A stretch of 13,511 bases of DNA, taken from contig CAMDAY010000035.1 of NCBI GenBank assembly GCA_945888895.1, positions 1 through 13,511 on the forward strand, written 5' to 3'. Source of the DNA: Dehalococcoides mccartyi (GTDB lineage Bacteria; Chloroflexota; Dehalococcoidia; UBA2979). The position numbers and the translations under genes were made by a program. Positions 12,404 to 13,511 of this stretch are shown piece by piece. The stretch's first letter is position 1; each line of letters begins with the position of its first letter. The notes below the pieces were generated by a model. That model made no database searches and was not told the origin of the DNA. It worked only from the letters and a program-made list of their open reading frames with translations.

Positions 12404-13330
12404 TTAGTCCGGCAGCTCTTCGCCGGTGATGCGCCGGTAGGCCTCGAGGTAGCGCTCGCTGGTGGCGGTCACGATCTCGGGGGGGAGCGTGGGGCCGGGG
12501 GCCTGTTTGTTCCAGCCCTGCGCCTCCAGCCAGTCGCGGAGCGGTTGCTTGTCGAACGACGGCTGATCGTGGCCGGGGTCGTACTCGCGAGCGGGCCAGA
12601 ACCTCGAGGAGTCCGGGGTCATGACCTCGTCGATCAGGGTGGGCTCGCCGTCGATCAGTCCGAATTCGAACTTCGTGTCGGCGACGAGGATGCCGCGCTC
12701 GGCGCACGTGGTCGCGCCGTAGCGGTACAGCGCGAGCGAGCGCAGCTTCACCGCGTTCGCCGCCTCGACGCCGATCAGCGCCTCGACCTCCTCGTACGTC
12801 ATCGGCGCGTCGTGGGCCGGTGGCTCGGCCTTCGTCGAGGGTGTGAAGATCGGTTCGAGGAGCCGGTCGGCCAGGCGCAGGCCGGGTGTCAGCGGGACGC
12901 CGCTGACGATGCCGTGTTCCTGGTACTCCTTCCACCCCCCGCCGACGAGGTAGCCACGTACCACGCACTCCACCTTCAGCACCTCGCCGCGGCGCATCAC
13001 CATCGAGCGGCCGAAGTAGGCGGGGTCCGTGACGCCGAACTCCTCGGCGTTCGTCTCGTCGAGGACGGCGATGAACGCGCTGGGGACGACGGCGCTGGTG
13101 CGGTCGTACCAGAACTTCGAGATGCGCGTGAGCACCTCGCCCTTGCGCGGGACGGGGTTCGGCAGCACCACGTCGAACGCCGACACGCGATCCGTGGCGA
13201 CGAGGAGCAGGCGTTCGCCCTTGTCGTCCGGGGCGAGCGAGTAAACGTCGCGCACCTTGCCCTGGTGGATGCGCGTCAGGCCGGGCAGATCGGTCGTCAG
13301 CATCGGCGCGTGATGTGCGGGTGCGGTCAT
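12404..13330 (-). CDS. purC: SAICAR synthetase (phosphoribosylaminoimidazole-succinocarboxamide synthase)
   Basis: 308-aa ATP-dependent ligase that joins CAIR and aspartate to form SAICAR. Seen: HQGKVRDVY (22-30, nucleotide-binding start), ATDRVSAFD (45-53), YDRTSAVVPSAF, VVRGYLVGGGWKEYQ, VADTKFEFGL and IDEVMTPDSSRFW. It belongs to the long (about 300 aa, yeast Ade1-like) class and not the 240-aa E. coli class. Its ATG overlaps the purB stop (ATGA), so the enzymes making and cleaving SAICAR are translationally coupled. Confidence 0.95.
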   Translation of the reverse strand: MTAPAHHAPMLTTDLPGLTRIHQGKVRDVYSLAPDDKGERLLLVATDRVSAFDVVLPNPVPRKGEVLTRISKFWYDRTSAVVPSAFIAVLDETNAEEFGVTDPAYFGRSMVMRRGEVLKVECVVRGYLVGGGWKEYQEHGIVSGVPLTPGLRLADRLLEPIFTPSTKAEPPAHDAPMTYEEVEALIGVEAANAVKLRSLALYRYGATTCAERGILVADTKFEFGLIDGEPTLIDEVMTPDSSRFWPAREYDPGHDQPSFDKQPLRDWLEAQGWNKQAPGPTLPPEIVTATSERYLEAYRRITGEELPD

Positions 13331-13511
13331 GCGAGCAGTCCCATCCGCCGGAACGAATCATCGACGTGCACGAGGTACGCCTTCGGGTCGAACACCTCGT
13401 CGAGCTGCTGGCTGGTGAGGCGTGTCGTCACGTCGGGGTCGGCCTCGAGCAGGGTGCGTAGCGGCACGTCCTCGCGCCACGCCTTCATCGAGTTGCGCTT
13501 CACGATGTCGT
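13327..13511 (-). CDS. purB: Adenylosuccinate lyase, C-terminal fragment
   Basis: The window edge cuts this gene; 60 C-terminal residues are visible (reading DIVKRNSMKAWRED..., ending FRRMGLLA). The pattern R-N-[S]-M-K-A-W, LLEADPDVTTRLT, LDEVFDPKAYLVHVDDSFRR matches the C-terminal helical domain of PurB, which releases fumarate from SAICAR and from adenylosuccinate. It overlaps purC by 4 nt, which supports the identification. Active-site regions lie outside the window. Confidence 0.85.
   Translation of the reverse strand, partial: DIVKRNSMKAWREDVPLRTLLEADPDVTTRLTSQQLDEVFDPKAYLVHVDDSFRRMGLLA

Overview
The window is 13.5 kb of GC-rich bacterial chromosome built from core biosynthetic genes in tight operons with overlapping stop and start codons. 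Several features fit a high-GC, non-proteobacterial lineage: HisZ working with a HisG that has no regulatory domain, an inositol-monophosphatase-type histidinol-phosphatase, a PurS-type purine cluster, TAnnnT -10 boxes (TAGACT, TATCGT, TAGGCT, TATACT) and one apparently leaderless gene. Chloroflexota (Dehalococcoidia-like) is my best guess. That is inference; there is no rRNA or marker tree here.

Layout. 1-1080: 3' part of a MurE-type Mur ligase with a very acidic tail. 1171-2529: class III omega-aminotransferase with its own promoter. 2574-2759: a compact transcription unit of unknown function, with a strong promoter, a near-consensus ribosome site, a 22-codon ORF and a strong intrinsic terminator. 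2817-3092: a palindrome-rich, non-coding element bounded by inverted repeats. 3160-3969: single-domain biotin protein ligase. 3980-11419: a histidine operon in the order hisL (His-rich leader peptide) - hisZ - double-domain hisG - Zn-phospholipase-C-like gene - hisD - hisC - hisB - hisN. 11441-11698: a solitary HicB-like small protein, apparently leaderless. The minus strand (13511 to 11757) carries purB (partial) - purC - purS - a small CxxC/HxxC protein, convergent with the his operon.

How the genes work together. HisG/HisZ make phosphoribosyl-ATP. HisB, HisC, HisN and HisD carry out the later steps from imidazoleglycerol-phosphate to histidine. hisI/E, hisA, hisH and hisF are not in the window. 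The neighbouring pur genes act in IMP synthesis, which makes the purine that HisG consumes and takes back the AICAR released by HisH/HisF.

The most interesting points are: (1) an unannotated 33-codon ORF with five His codons in nine, under its own promoter ahead of hisZ, which looks like a his attenuation leader; (2) a HisG made of two HisG-like halves whose signature motifs have degenerated in opposite halves; (3) the small terminator-capped transcription unit at 2574-2759; (4) the inverted-repeat-bounded palindromic element, whose core hairpin resembles one lying between purC and purS.
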